A stretch of DNA of 64,000 nt from Cristatella mucedo (taxonomy: Eukaryota; Bryozoa; Phylactolaemata; Cristatellidae). The translations under genes and the position numbers were made by a program. Below the pieces are notes generated by a model. That model made no database searches. It was not told the DNA's origin and was given only the letters and a program-made list of their open reading frames with translations. Below are positions 35,860 to 47,900 of this stretch, piece by piece; the stretch's first letter is position 1, and every line of letters begins with the position of its first letter. The stretch covers positions 1,352,001 to 1,416,000 of the forward strand of contig WPIO01000064.1 in NCBI GenBank assembly GCA_009760855.2, written 5' to 3'.

Positions 35860-38770
35860 AGTAAGAGGATTACGTTTTCCAATGCATGGACTCGATCTGA
35901 GGTTTAGGAAATATTTGATATATTTATTTAGAATAGCTATGCGCGGCAGCTGCAATTCTATGCATCTCACACGGGAGACCAGTTGGTTTAAATAAATTCC
36001 TTAGTGTCAGGCTGTGAAGCGGAAGAAATGGAGGCAGTGAAAGGAAGTGAGGGTTACGATTCCAGCCAATGGGAATTCCGCCCAGAGGATGGCACGATGC
36101 TCTGATCTTAGGCATTGCACCGCGTCACCGTCTTTTCTATTTTCATCACGTTATTTTACTTTTGGTAGCATGACGACTTTTCTAGAAGTGGAGAGACACG
36201 CACCTACGTCATTTACACGTCACGCTTGGTGCTCGTAACTAATGACTGCATGCATACTCGGGGTTTGTCGTGTAGGACTTTGCGTGAGGGCTTAGGGACT
36301 ACGGATTGGGGCTTGGGGACTACGGATGAGTGCAGCGAGCGTGAGCTCATCCGCTGCTCTTCATCAGATGGTTCGCTCGCAGAGCTCCAACTGCAAGAGA
36401 ACTGAGTCTGTTCCTATGAACTTTACGTACGCTTGACTGGACAGTAAGCGCGCCAAAAGTTTACTGCTCTGGCTCGCACGTGGTCAATTTCAACACGTGC
36501 GAGCACGTAAATCCCAATTCACACAAAGAGAGACAGAGAGAGAGAGAGAGAGAGAGTGCTTCTTGAATTTAATAAGGATTTTGGTGGATTTTCAGCATCC
36601 ATCTTTTTATATGTCGTCGAGTCAGTCGAGCGGTAGCGTAGCGACTTTGAGCAGAATGGCGAATCGCCGCATGTGCTAAGCATTAAGCAAACACAGTTCC
36701 TCGCTCTTTCACTTGAGTCCACTTCGATATCATGGCAGTGCAGTCTGCCTATCTGAGACTGGCTTTCTGATCAATGCAGAGCAGTGCGAAGCACCGGCTT
36801 GGCACAGGCTCCGGCCGGCCTCACAGGATTATGCGCTTGATGTGATCAGTGATTGAGTGACTATCGATGTAATTTTGTGTCTCTTTCTATGCATATTGTG
36901 TCTTGTGGTTTCAACTAATTCAGTGTGATATAGCAGCTGCTCAAAGGCTAGGCGAGGAACAGAAAGAACTTATTACCCACGAGACGTGCACTATGTCTAC
37001 CGCCAACCGTAGCGGTGCATCTTATTTCTGCTCGTCTAACATTACACAGCGATTCAAGAATTGAACTCTTTCACCGACGCCATTGCCCTTGCAGGTTTCC
37101 TCTGCGGTAGAAGTAATGCTCCTGCACAGTTCGCTTGGTCTGACCGTCTCGCAGTCACATTTAATGAAAGCGGTAGCAATCATTGACCCTTTAATAAATC
37201 CACTTACTTCCGTCCGCCCTGAAAATATCTCATTGTCCGAAACGCGTCAATGTGCTACGAACTACAAAACTGCGCAATCGTTACTGCAGCTTGAAAAGTA
37301 CGTGTCAGGATCCGCTCAAACTACGAGCAGCCGTAGAATGACATATATTTAAAATGAACATATAATCTTATTCAATTGGGCCAGCCGCCGGCATTTTGAA
37401 GAGAGGCGACGGCGAGTAATGAGAGGAACACTCGCCGAGTAATGAGAGTAATGGCGAGTAATGGCGAGTAATGAGAAGGGGGAACACGCGGAGGCAGAGG
37501 AGCGGAGACTGGGAGCCCGGCTAAGCGGGTTGAGCGCTGGACCAGGGAGCGGGGGGCCGTGCAGGGGATGTGCAGACGCTGCTCTCTAGAGGATACCTTC
37601 CGCCCATTATTCTTGACAAAAAAGCGCCCGAGCGACGTAATACGGACTAAAACCGTGGATTACACACAATTCAGACGCGCGCGTGTTAACGGTCATGGAG
37701 TGTTTTAAGCGCTTCGTTCAAAGTGTGAACGTGAGGATATCTCGAGAATACTCTCGCATTCGTGAGATGTACGAGTCTAGAACGCTGAATGATGCAAAAT
37801 ACTGCCAGCGCCTGGGAGCACGTAGGAGGCGACGGCATGCGCTCGAAGACTTTTTCATTCTACTAGAGGACACCTGGCCGCCAAAAATCTATGCGGCACT
37901 TTAACAGCAATAGCTCATAACTCAGCTTCATCCGGCCCCACCGCATTAATTTAAGGACAGTGATATCTCACAGTTGCGACAAATACAACAAGTTAAATGT
38001 CCACTCTGGTTTCTCCGAGCTTGCCATAGCAAAACTTGCCGTTGCATTGGCCGATTCGCATGGTGGCTCGAATTTTTAGTGAAAATGCTCTTTCATATAT
38101 ATCCTTCGGACTCTTTCATAAATATATTTTCATATATATATATATATTCATATATCTTTCATCTTTACATGCTTTCATACTTCAAACATAATTTACTAAG
38201 GAGCTACGTCACGATTCTAGTACTGCTACGTTGTTCTATTTAAGCATGATGGAATGAGCAGCGCGTTCCATTCTATTAGCTATCTATTATTTTATATATT
38301 TTATTATTTTTGTTATTAAATTAGTTATCAATTATCTATTAACCGAGAACGTTGGCAGTGCCTGCAGAGGCATCACAGCTTGACAAAATAGATAGCTATT
38401 ACAAGCATCTGTTAAGTTTTCGGCATGTACTCTTTAGCAAACAGAATTTAGCCCCAACGCTTTCACAGTGTACTAGCCGCACTATGAACTCAATTTACTC
38501 GGTAACGCGCAAGCAGACTGCCTTGAAGTTTGACGATAATCTTCCGGCTGAGTGCTGTGTAAAATGCAATCGCCATTTGAGTTTCTCCCCAGCTCCCTTT
38601 TATGTGGATGCTGGTTGATATAATAAGTAACTCTTATAAATAGTAACTCTTTGGTAATCGCATGAAGCAACAACCAGACAGATTTCCGTCCGTTAATGAC
38701 TTTTCGCTAATCTAGCTCTGCGCACGAGTGCAAATGCTCCGTACATGACACGATCGCATGGCGACTGAGT
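35860..38770. other. No gene recognised
   Basis: Contains a (GA)n run at 36528-36556 and a tandem GAGTAATGGC-type repeat at 37413-37475. The 73-codon frame at 37683-37904 is basic and Arg-rich, unlike any family known to me. 38100-38340 is AT-rich. Confidence 0.4.
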
Positions 38771-39114
38771 ACGGACATCCCCCCGGACAACGCCCGGACA
38801 TTTGCCCCTGGGGTAGGACATTTACGCCCCGGGGTAAGGCCTTTCCTCCCCTCCCGTATGGAAATATCGTGGTATAAATTGTCTTGTTTACGTATCTTGT
38901 AAAATTATTATTATAACTATTATATATTATATTTATTATAATTATTATAACATATAATATATAAAATATTCCTACAGTATAGTCTTTTGAAATGCGGTCG
39001 CTGCAGCTCGGCTATACGGCAGACCACCAAGTGCAAGGTCAAAGCTCTGCCCCGGGCGGCCAGTAGCAGACGCTCTCGGCAGCAGCCGTGAGCGCGTAGC
39101 GGTATCTTCGGCCG

Positions 39115-39160
39115 CCGCCGCCGACGACGACGACGATGACGACGACGACGCTGCCGACCC
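39115..39160 (+). repeat. GC-rich trinucleotide repeat (CCG/ACG)n
   Basis: CCGCCGCCG passing into GACGACGACG. Frames over it code runs of Ser, Ala or Thr and are not called. Confidence 0.85.
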
Positions 39161-39381
39161 TCCCGACATCGGCACCACCGGCTACCGCCCGTCCAAAGCT
39201 CACCGCCGCCGCCCGAGTCGTTGCTGCACCGGGCGTCACGCGACAGCCGACGCTGCAGCCGCGAACGCCTCGCTGGCCTCGCTGGCAGTACCGCCTCCGT
39301 CGGTCGTGCTATCGAATCGCTGCTTATACTGAGTTGTTTTATTTCAATAGAGCGTGAGCTTCATTTGATCGTGTATATACA

Positions 39382-40027
39382 CAGTCGTCGCTCGCGGCTT
39401 CGCGCTTTGACTTTCGCGGCTTCACTCTATCGCGGTTTTTTCAAATGTCTTCATTAAAAAGTTGATCGATATGGGGAAAATGATGCAGCGCGCGCGCTCG
39501 GTTGTCTAAATCAATTACGCACCCCAGCATCACAATTGAAATTAAAACTACTGTACGTATGGGCTGTTGGTCTATTTATTCGAGCAGCCCCACAAGTTCT
39601 TCAGCGTCAGGTGCAGCCTCTCATTGAGAGCAGTAATCTTGCTCTTCTTTGCCGTGCAGTACACCTCTTTATCATCATCGAGCAAATTGCACTATTTTCA
39701 TAAGTTAGTGGTTGTGTGTGAAAACTGTGTGTGCGTGTAATTAAATGCAAACTAATAATAAGGATATTTTAACGTCTAATACGTCTCATTTGCCCTTACT
39801 TTGTCTAATAAATTTGGTAATACCGGTGTAATTGTGACTAAAAGGGTGTTTTTTCATGTCCAGAGGGCTTTAATAATGTTGAAACCGAATTAGAGGGTCG
39901 TGAACAGGTTTTCTATGCTCCAGTTACGAAAATATTCGATTTATAAATAAAGAATCGTACTTCGCGGAAATTCACCTATCACAGCAGAGTCTGGAACCGA
40001 CTAACCACGATAAGCGAGGGACGACTG
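39382..40027. mobile_element. pogo-type MITE inside the GGACAT element
   Basis: Left CAGTCGTCGCTCGCGGCTTC and right, read inward, CAGTCGTCCCTCGCTTATCG are pogo/Tigger-like inverted ends. TA follows the right end directly; on the left TA lies two bases out. No coding capacity seen. Confidence 0.65.
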
Positions 40028-40319
40028 TATATATCTGTATTCTTAGTTATACATTCACCAACATAGGGGGGAATGTCCGACCCCGGGGGGCGGTACATTT
40101 CCGGGGGGAAATGTCCTAGGGTCCATCAGGGTGGGTTAATGTCGGGGGAGGGGGGACGTCCGGGGGGGGATGTCCTAAAAGCTCTGGCGGCTACTTGCTG
40201 GGCTCATACACCGCAGGACGATAACGAGGGCAAGGACTGTCGGCAGTAGGACTTGCTTGCTTCGTCTCGGTTCTTTGCTGGCCTTTTCGCTGAATGCAAG
40301 GTCATGTGGGGTCATACCA

Positions 40320-40359
40320 TGCTCTCACCACGTGTATGTTAATCCACGTGGTGAGAGCA
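40320..40359. repeat. Perfect 15-base inverted repeat with 10-base loop
   Basis: Arms TGCTCTCACCACGTG and CACGTGGTGAGAGCA. Each arm contains a CACGTG-adjacent motif. Confidence 0.95.
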
Positions 40360-40663
40360 CAATTTGTGGCATCGTACATTTGTTCGCGGTCAAAGCCTAA
40401 TTGAGGATTCCCTTGCGGACTTGCATAACTGTTTCTTTGCTGGTCTTTGCAGGTCAACGCGAAGGCAATGGTGCATTCTTGTATCATCATACTCGGTATG
40501 GAATTTCAAAATTGAGCGAGTACTCGAGTCTAGAGTTACTCATTGCGGACTGATTAGTCAGAAGAAAATCCACGCATTTTCATAGAAAGCAGCGATATGG
40601 CTTTAATTAGTCGTAGTAAACTTTTGCAAATTTAAACACTACGTGAATAATACTTATACATAG

Positions 40664-41870
40664 AATAATAATAATAATACATCTTTATAGCGTCCCAGAA
40701 AACTCCGCCTCTTTCTAGGCACTTTATGTTTACTGCAAAGGAAGCATTATCGAATTGTTAGAGGTAGCATGCTCAATGGCAATAAGCAGATCATGGTTAG
40801 AGGTGACAAGGTGACTTAGCACAGGGTCAGCATGCAAATATCGCTAACGGCAGCGTGCAAAGTGTCAGCTCTCATAATCATGGAAAAGACGAATCGTGTG
40901 GGTCCATTAAATGCCGTGATAAATAGATGCGTTTTAGTTTTATTTTAAATGTGATCAAGTCAGGGCATGTCGCGATGCAAGTCGGAAGTGGGTTCCAGGC
41001 TTTGCGAACATACGAACTAGATGCACAATCTCTAAAAGATTTGAGGTTCGTGTTATGTAGAGGTAAATTAAAAGATTCCGAAAAGTGGGTGGAACGATGC
41101 TTGGCCTGGCGTGGGAGTAGATCAGATAGCTAGGCTTGAGCCAAAGAATGAAGGGACCTAAAAGTGAGCGACAGAACCTTGAAGTCGATGCATTGCTTGA
41201 CTGGGAGCGAGTACAAGCTTCGAAAAGTGGCATGACGTAGCAACTGCGACGCTCACGACAAAAAAAGCCTTGCTGCAGATAATTTTACCAGTTGTGAGCG
41301 CCTGATTTCGCAGGCCAATAAACTAGCAAGCGGTGAGTTGCAGAAGTCAAGGTGGGATGTCACAATGTATGGATCACTTTAGATGTGGTGTTCCTGTCTA
41401 AAAGAACCCGATTTTTAGCAATGTTACGTAGCTGAAAGTAGGCAGACTTGACTGTGGAGCTGATGTGGTCGTCTAATTAACGGTCATTTTCGAATAGGAC
41501 ACCTGGAGATTTCGATTTCGTGCAGATCAATAGGAGATATGCTGGCAGGGCCCAGAGAGAGAGCATTCGCCTTACCAATTCCTGAATCACACCCCTGGTT
41601 TTCCCATAACTAGTCAGCTGGTTTTATTATCATTCAATTTAAGAATGCCTGCTGCCATCCATGTGCGGATGTCGTCAATATATGCAGCAAAAGAGTTGAG
41701 AGAATTCGACGTGCTGGATGGCTATCAGGCATCAAAGCAAAGGTACAGTTGAGTGCCATTACCTTGAGGTGAAAGCCTAGATTTTGCCTGGCAATCTCAT
41801 CGGCAAGATGGAGAGTATAAACCGTGAAATGAACGGAACCAAGCACAGCAAATAAGCTGAAGCTCTGAAT
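40664..41870 (-). pseudogene. L2-like LINE, degenerate
   Basis: Minus strand: (AAT)n tail, stem-loop remnant, UTR, RT C-terminal domain with stops, and upstream LGSVHFTVYTLHLADEIARQ near 41845-41785 and LNCTFALMPDSH in place of the YADD strand. Confidence 0.83.
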
Positions 41871-42514
41871 TGTTGTTAATTAAATTAATTAAGAAACTAT
41901 TGACCATATTCGAAGTCTCAAATAGCATGTGCCACACTTAAAAAAAGTTTTCTGAAAAACCTCATTGAGAGCATTTTCAGATTTAAGCGATGAAAATTTG
42001 ACATTTCAACAGAAAATATATTATTAGTACATTTATTTCAAGATAATTATACGTATATATATATATATATGCATACTTTACATATGTATATTCATATAAG
42101 TAGATATACTACTGACGTCTTGAGAAGATGTAGCCTTCTATTAAATGAAGCAACAATTATGCCGCCTGCAGCCACAGGTCTATCACTTTGGTGAATGTCA
42201 CCTGGTCGATCTGCTGTCTCTAAGAGCATGGACTACTCATTCAATCGAAAGCAGTCTTCAGCCAATACGTTTTGTATAAAATGTTTCCCTGAAAAGACAT
42301 GCTGGGAATTACGCTCAGCATATTCAGGCTGCTTACCGCGGAATGGTAAATAGTCCTAATTTTGAAACTCCGGAGACAGGGATCTTGGCCTGGGATCAAT
42401 AGATGATTTTCAGGGATCTGTATAGGTCAAATAAAAATGTAACGTTTATATTTATTAGCCTATCCTCTTCAGGTGAAGAGTTATAGATGCTGTGATTCCG
42501 TTTACCACTGAATT

Positions 42515-42692
42515 GCATGCTGACCCTGTTCATGTCTCCCCTAACCCTGTTGTTCTTGTTGTTTATTGAGCCGGCCACCACTAAACATTCGATCGTGCTT
42601 CCTTTGCAGCAGATGTACAGTGCCTAGAAAGAGATTGGTTTCTCTGAGGTGAGGGCGCTATATCAAATGTATTTTCATTATTATTAAAAATT
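42515..42692 (+). mobile_element. L2-like 3' UTR fragment
   Basis: GCATGCTGACCCTGTTCATG through GTGCCTAGAAAGAGATTGG and a short ATT tail; no coding part. Confidence 0.8.
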
Positions 42693-43339
42693 TGGTGAGT
42701 CAACTTTCAGCATTTCATTATATCAAAACAAAAATTTGAAATTGATTGCATGTCGAAGGTTATATATATCTTACTTGCCGATGACCATTCTAGTTTTTAT
42801 CTTCTTAATTAACCTATACAACAAAACAAATCATTGAAATTAACTTTTGATTAGAGTTTTAATACACATACTATTGATCTTAATGCAAGTTCATGAAGCT
42901 ACCACTATTTTTTGCAGGAAATAGAGGGAGAAAAAATAAGTATTTTTAGGATAACATTTTTTACTGTACCTATTCTTTGCATGCGTCGTGCACTACAGGA
43001 ATCAATCAATTATCAATCAAATTAAACGTACATCAAATTCATGCACATTTTCTTTGTGCTTCCTTCTTTTTTCTAGACAGACGATCTGTATCTTTCACTT
43101 TTTTTCAAAGACGTCATTGACTCAGAAAAGATTAAGAAACACTGCACTTAATGACGCTGCTAGGGTCTGCGTGTATTTTGCTAGTAGGACCGCCAAATGC
43201 AATCAAAAATGAACGCGTGTTTATTACGCTCTAAGAAGAAGCTCGCAGCACTTAGTTCGCGAGAATGTCGAGCACACGTTTTCAGTTACCAACAAATTTC
43301 GCTACGTAAAGACAATCCTAACAATAAAGACTTTAAATA

Positions 43340-43432
43340 GTGTGGTACGATCCTTTGCAGCGATTGTAAAGCGCCTAGAAAGAAACTGAGTTATCTGAGG
43401 GCGCTTGATCAAGTGTATTATTATTATTACGA
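43340..43432 (+). mobile_element. L2-like 3' end fragment
   Basis: TTGCAGCGATTGTAAAGCGCC, stem-loop, then TATTATTATTA; under 100 bases. Confidence 0.8.
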
Positions 43433-43754
43433 TGCATTCTTCTTGATGCACTCTCGGGCTCATTAATATTCATTTACAACGGAGTTCCTTGCTAATAAAT
43501 TGCGTAAGCACTAATTACCTTTGTCGAAAGACGCGAGGAGCTTGAAGGCACTGAGTCTGTATTATTCGTGTACAGAGCATGATTAGGGACGTTAATCAAG
43601 TGGTTTCAAAATAAAAACAACCTTGGCATTTAAGCAACCATGAAAAAACCAATTTGACCTTCAAATCTTCTAGAATGCTGCAAAACTTGCACCAATTTCC
43701 ATTCATTGTTAACTTCACGTTTTCTGTAATGAACAGACGGCCTATTGTAGATAT

Positions 43755-43830
43755 ATAAAATTGTATAGCGCCCAGATAAATCTAAATGCCATTCTAGATG
43801 CTTCGTAAATGCAAGGCTCAACAAGTCGGT
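43755..43830 (-). mobile_element. L2- or SINE-type 3' tail relic
   Basis: Minus strand GAAGCATCTAGAATGGCATT ... GGGCGCTATAC resembles the shared LINE/SINE stem-loop. Confidence 0.5.
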
Positions 43831-43834
43831 TGGG

Positions 43835-44810
43835 TCATATTACTACTAAGTCCGAGCTTTTGTATTTTAGTTTCGAACAGCTCTAGCTACATTTAGGAAA
43901 GACGCTGCATCCCCTAAAGTGTTAGATGGGCGCGCCGCCGTCAATGGCCATCGATGCGAGGCAGTAGCTATCGTCAAGCAATCTTTCACTTGCGAGCTCT
44001 GATAGTTGCTAGAATTGACTCAACTTGGCGGTCGATGCTGATTTAGACTCAAGTCTATGATGATCTAGGTCATTGAACGCAAAGCGCGGAATATGGAGAC
44101 GAGGCCGATAATTGCCGCCGAGGACTTGGCCGATAATTACCGCCGGCCGTCCTTCCAGCACTGAAACCGACTCGATGGGCTTTCTCCCGGGCTCGAAGCA
44201 TCGAGGCGCGGGGGAAACTCCCCTCCACCTCCTACCCTCCCCCTCCACCTCCATCTCCTTTTGTCCCTCCCCTCAGAGACCAAAAGCGCCGTGCCATAGG
44301 CCCTGCTTGCGGCGCAGAGCCCGATCTACGCCTGGCCCACCACAAAAAAAGGCCGCTGGCGGCAGCAGCAGATCAGTAGGAAACTCTCGTAGCTCGCAAC
44401 TCCTTCCTACGACTAATCATCCCACGGAAACCTCAAATGACCCTACCGGCCGAACTCGAGGTCGAACAAAGTGAAGAGTGCCCTCAGCAAAATATCACGC
44501 GAGACGTCGCGGCCGCTGCGCGCTATCCAGATGCTTTGCGTGTGCATTAAGGCCTACGGCCTCCTCTGCACGATCGTCTGCAGCTTCGAAAGAACGCCGC
44601 CACGGCGACGCCATCTGTTGGCGTTTCCTTCGGCTTCCGCGGCGGGCATTTTTCTCGTTCCGTTCCCTGCTCCTTCCGCTACTCGGCTACTCGATCTCTC
44701 CTCACTCGATCGTCCTGTCGACTCCTCCGCTCATTCCATCGTGTGAGGCAATGGTGGAAATTCCGGCAGAAATCCCCGGAATGGCCGTTTTCTATTGGCT
44801 ATTTTCTATT
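43835..44810. other. Intergenic, becoming GC-rich; no gene recognised
   Basis: Pyrimidine-rich and GC-rich from about 44100. Open frames up to 150 codons follow composition and show no domain. Confidence 0.4.
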
Positions 44811-44817
44811 GGCTCGC

Positions 44818-44823
44818 TTTATT
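44818..44823 (-). promoter_or_regulatory. Candidate poly(A) signal of the guanylate cyclase gene
   Basis: AATAAA on the minus strand about 105 bases past the predicted TAA. It is the only full hexamer I noticed in the immediate downstream stretch, and its spacing suits a short 3' UTR. Confidence 0.55.
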
Positions 44824-44928
44824 TCCGGAATTTCACCCTCGAGATCGGCCAACGCTTCGCTATTCAACGCTCTCGTCGCGTAGCATCCACTTCCGTCTCG
44901 TCCTGGAGTTTTAGCGTTACAGAAGCAG

Positions 44929-44973
44929 TTATGTGACGGTACGGCCAAGCCAGTACGCTGTAAGAATGTCTGG
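44929..44973 (-). CDS. sGC exon 10: terminal exon with stop
   Basis: 45 bases after acceptor TCGAGCAG, giving [14 protein letters not shown] and TAA. The T-x-YWL core fits the family's TYWL end of the cyclase domain, and phase 0 joins exon 9. The usual GKG after VK is missing, so a different acceptor is possible. The AATAAA about 105 bases downstream supports this as the 3' end. Confidence 0.65.
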   Translation of the reverse strand, partial: PDILTAYWLGRTVT

Positions 44974-47900
44974 CTGCTCGAGGCGGCACAAATCTCTGCG
45001 AGAAAGACGCGGCTCGCTAGCTTGATAAAAAGAAAAACTCGGCCATAAACGGTGGTCGTATTATGACAATCGATCGCGCCGCTGCGTGAGCAGAGCGAGC
45101 CACAAGCAGCCACCGCAAGGTTTACATAAAGACCACGTGCATGCATCTACATTCGCTAATGCATAGGCAATGGCGGCGGTGCCGTTTGCCCCGGCCCCTG
45201 GCCCGATGCCCCGCCGCCATGCTCACGCGCGAGTGGCTCCCTCTGGCCGCTAGACACACGTCCTTGCTATTTCGACGGAACGGCTCGTTAACCGCATCGC
45301 GTTCCGCAGCTCGCGCTGTATCTGGCCAGCCACGTTTGCATTTCCGTTCTAATTGCCGGCGCCAGCAAGTGCTGCGGCAGCATTGCCGGCTGCCGGCCCG
45401 TCGCGACGGAGAACGGTTCGCAGCCGGCCGCTTCGCTGTGCGCCTGTCCGCCCTCACCTTGACCTCGACGGTGCCTCGCTCCACTGTCTCGTACCTTGGA
45501 TCGGCGGGCAGACCAGCGCGCGTGCTCTCGCTCAAGTGGATCTTCATGGCCTGCAGAGCAAAGGCACGGCGAACGCAGTCCTCCCTCCCTCGCTCGCCGC
45601 GCGCGCGCGCCCCGGCGCCTGCGCCTGCCGCTCGCTGGCTCGACGGCAGCCAGCGAGCGGCAACTACGATCGGCGCCGCGTGTCGGCGCCGCGTGCTCCG
45701 GAGGGTGACATACGCCGGGGGCAGCCCGGTGACCGGCACCGGTGACAGCTGCCATCGGTCGGGGCCGTGGCGACAGTGGCGGCCACGAGCGGCGAGCGCC
45801 GCGTCGAGCGATCGCGTGCGCTATTGAGGAACGGCCGCGCGAGCGAACGTCACGTCCTGCCCCGCTCCCGACCGCCTCGGGCACCCGCTTACTTCTCCGG
45901 TGACTTCCAATCGTTCGGCAATGCTGACGGTGTCGCCGAAAAGGCAGTACCTCGGCACCTTTAGGCCGACGACCCCAGCGACAACCGCACCCGTGTGAAC
46001 GCCTTCAAGAACGTAGCGAGCGCGAACCCTCGTGCCGCTGCCGCCTCGAAACGCGCGCAGCTCAAGCGATTCGGTCAATTGATTGCATAGCGCTGTTAAA
46101 CAAACTAAAAATGTCACGCTGACTAGACTTTTTGGCTTCAGTGCGCGAGGGTGTGCCTTTGTGCGTCTTCTTGTCGATGACATTCGATCGCTATTGACGA
46201 CGGTCGCAACAGCTCCTATATTATGTTCGAGGCTTTTTTTAAGTGGAAAAGTTAACCACAACGTTTTGACCTCCCGCTAGCTTTCCACAGATCCTTGGCC
46301 TATGCCCTCCAAGGCTATCTTTGAGGGCTGCAGGGACTGAGGAGAAGTGGCGGCTGCAGGGACTGCGCCTGAGGACTGAGGGCTGAGCAGAAGCTAGATT
46401 GCCAGTGACTCGACCAACGAGCGCCAGCCAGCGCCATTCCGCCCACCGTTAATTGTTTCAATTAAAAACTATATCATTAAGCCCAGCAAGGAATGACCTT
46501 GCATTAGGGCACTTCCGGGCAGCAGTCCTACTGTTGAGATTCGTGGGTGTGGCTATCGTCTATCGCTGCCACTAGGGCAGCGTGCGCGCAAGCGCGGTGG
46601 TGCTTCGGCTTTTAATCGTGCGCAGCTCGATGATGCCGTAAGTCGCAATGCACATTCGCGGGTGCGTTGCCTTATCGTCGGTGGTTGCGCCTGTTTGGCG
46701 CTGCTGGCACCGTCTCCGACCCGCGACACGCGGCAGCTTTTGCCCCATTAAATCGTTCCGATCAATGTGCGTTTAATTAGTTCCTTCAAACTGGTCTTGC
46801 ATTCTTTTCCGGCAACTAGAGCAGCGACCACTCGGCTCGTTGAGACCGCGTACTCGTATTATCGAACGCTCCGGCGTCACCGTGCAATGGTGCATGTATA
46901 ACCCTCTCAATGAATCATGCTGACGTTTTGAATGGCAGTTAAACCTCATAGCCGAATAGCAACTTTCCCGCACATTTCTTACAGCGCGCGAATCGCGATA
47001 GACCGGCCCTCAGGCAGCATGACTGCTCACCACTTGACCACTCGTTCACTCGTCTGCCCACCTACCCTTGCTAAGCCAGATCTCGAGCTTTCGTCGCGGC
47101 GAAATGCATTTCTCACGCTTCACGACGCAAGTGCTTTGCTCAGATGGCCCCAGCTCATTCAGCGAGCGATTCTCAATTAAATTGCCACATCCACCGACGC
47201 GACGGCGGCGAAGCGGCGGGGGGGGGGGGGAGGCGGCGGTGGCTGCGTCGGATTTCCGTCTCGCCTCGACGCGCTGCCCAGGCGCTGACGATGACGACCA
47301 CCGGCTTACGACGCACTGCAAGTCGGCGTTCAAAGAAGCTCTGCTGGCAGAATTCAAATCCAGTGTCTCTGAGCCCCTGCTATTGCTGGCAACCTATGGC
47401 GGCCTCTCGCTGGGACTGGGGCAGGCAGGGAACTGCAGCCCCGTCGAGCGGTCGGTCGGCTCCACCAATCCGAGGCAAAATGAAACCGAGGCTTGAGGAC
47501 CGACCGTGGAGCTGGCCCGTAGTTCTCGAGGTGGCGCTTCGTTGATCGATGCTTGGAGCACGCTCGGTCACCGGTACCGGCTCGCGCTACACCAAGTAGA
47601 GAGGCCCTTGATCGATTGATTGACCTCCTATTGAATGAAGCAGCCGCGCCGAGCACTCAAGGGAAATGAGCGGGGCGGGTGGAAGGTCGGTAGGCATTCG
47701 GCGGCAGCGCTATCGGGGAGTCGTGCTCAGATCGACGCTGAATCTCGGTGGCGGCCGTCTCTAGCGAAGGAACGAGCGACGGCCATTGTTTACTGGCGAC
47801 CCGGTCGTGCTGAAAGTTCGCGATACTTTGGCAGCGCCAAAATCTGACCCTTACCGACGCGAAGTCTCAGGTGCGAGTATTTCAATGAATCCGACGGGTC

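Larger units (their letters stand above)
38773..40175. mobile_element. Element with GGACAT-rich inverted ends, 1.4 kb
   Basis: Left end starts GGACATCCCCCCGGAC and repeats GGACATTTGCCCC and GGACATTTACGCCCC; the right end, read inward, starts GGACATCCCCCCCCCGGAC and repeats GGACATTTCCCCCC and GGACATTCCCCCC. So both ends are inverted arrays of the same short motif. No transposase inside, so probably nonautonomous. Superfamily not known. Confidence 0.6.

Noticed and set aside
39039..39457. Ser/Ala/Thr-rich frames around the CCG/ACG repeat
   Set aside because: Low-complexity trinucleotide repeat within a nonautonomous element.
45122..45884. Several 130-228-codon frames on both strands
   Set aside because: GC-rich DNA leaves few stops. 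Only the 31-codon exon 9 and part of the flanks show homology.
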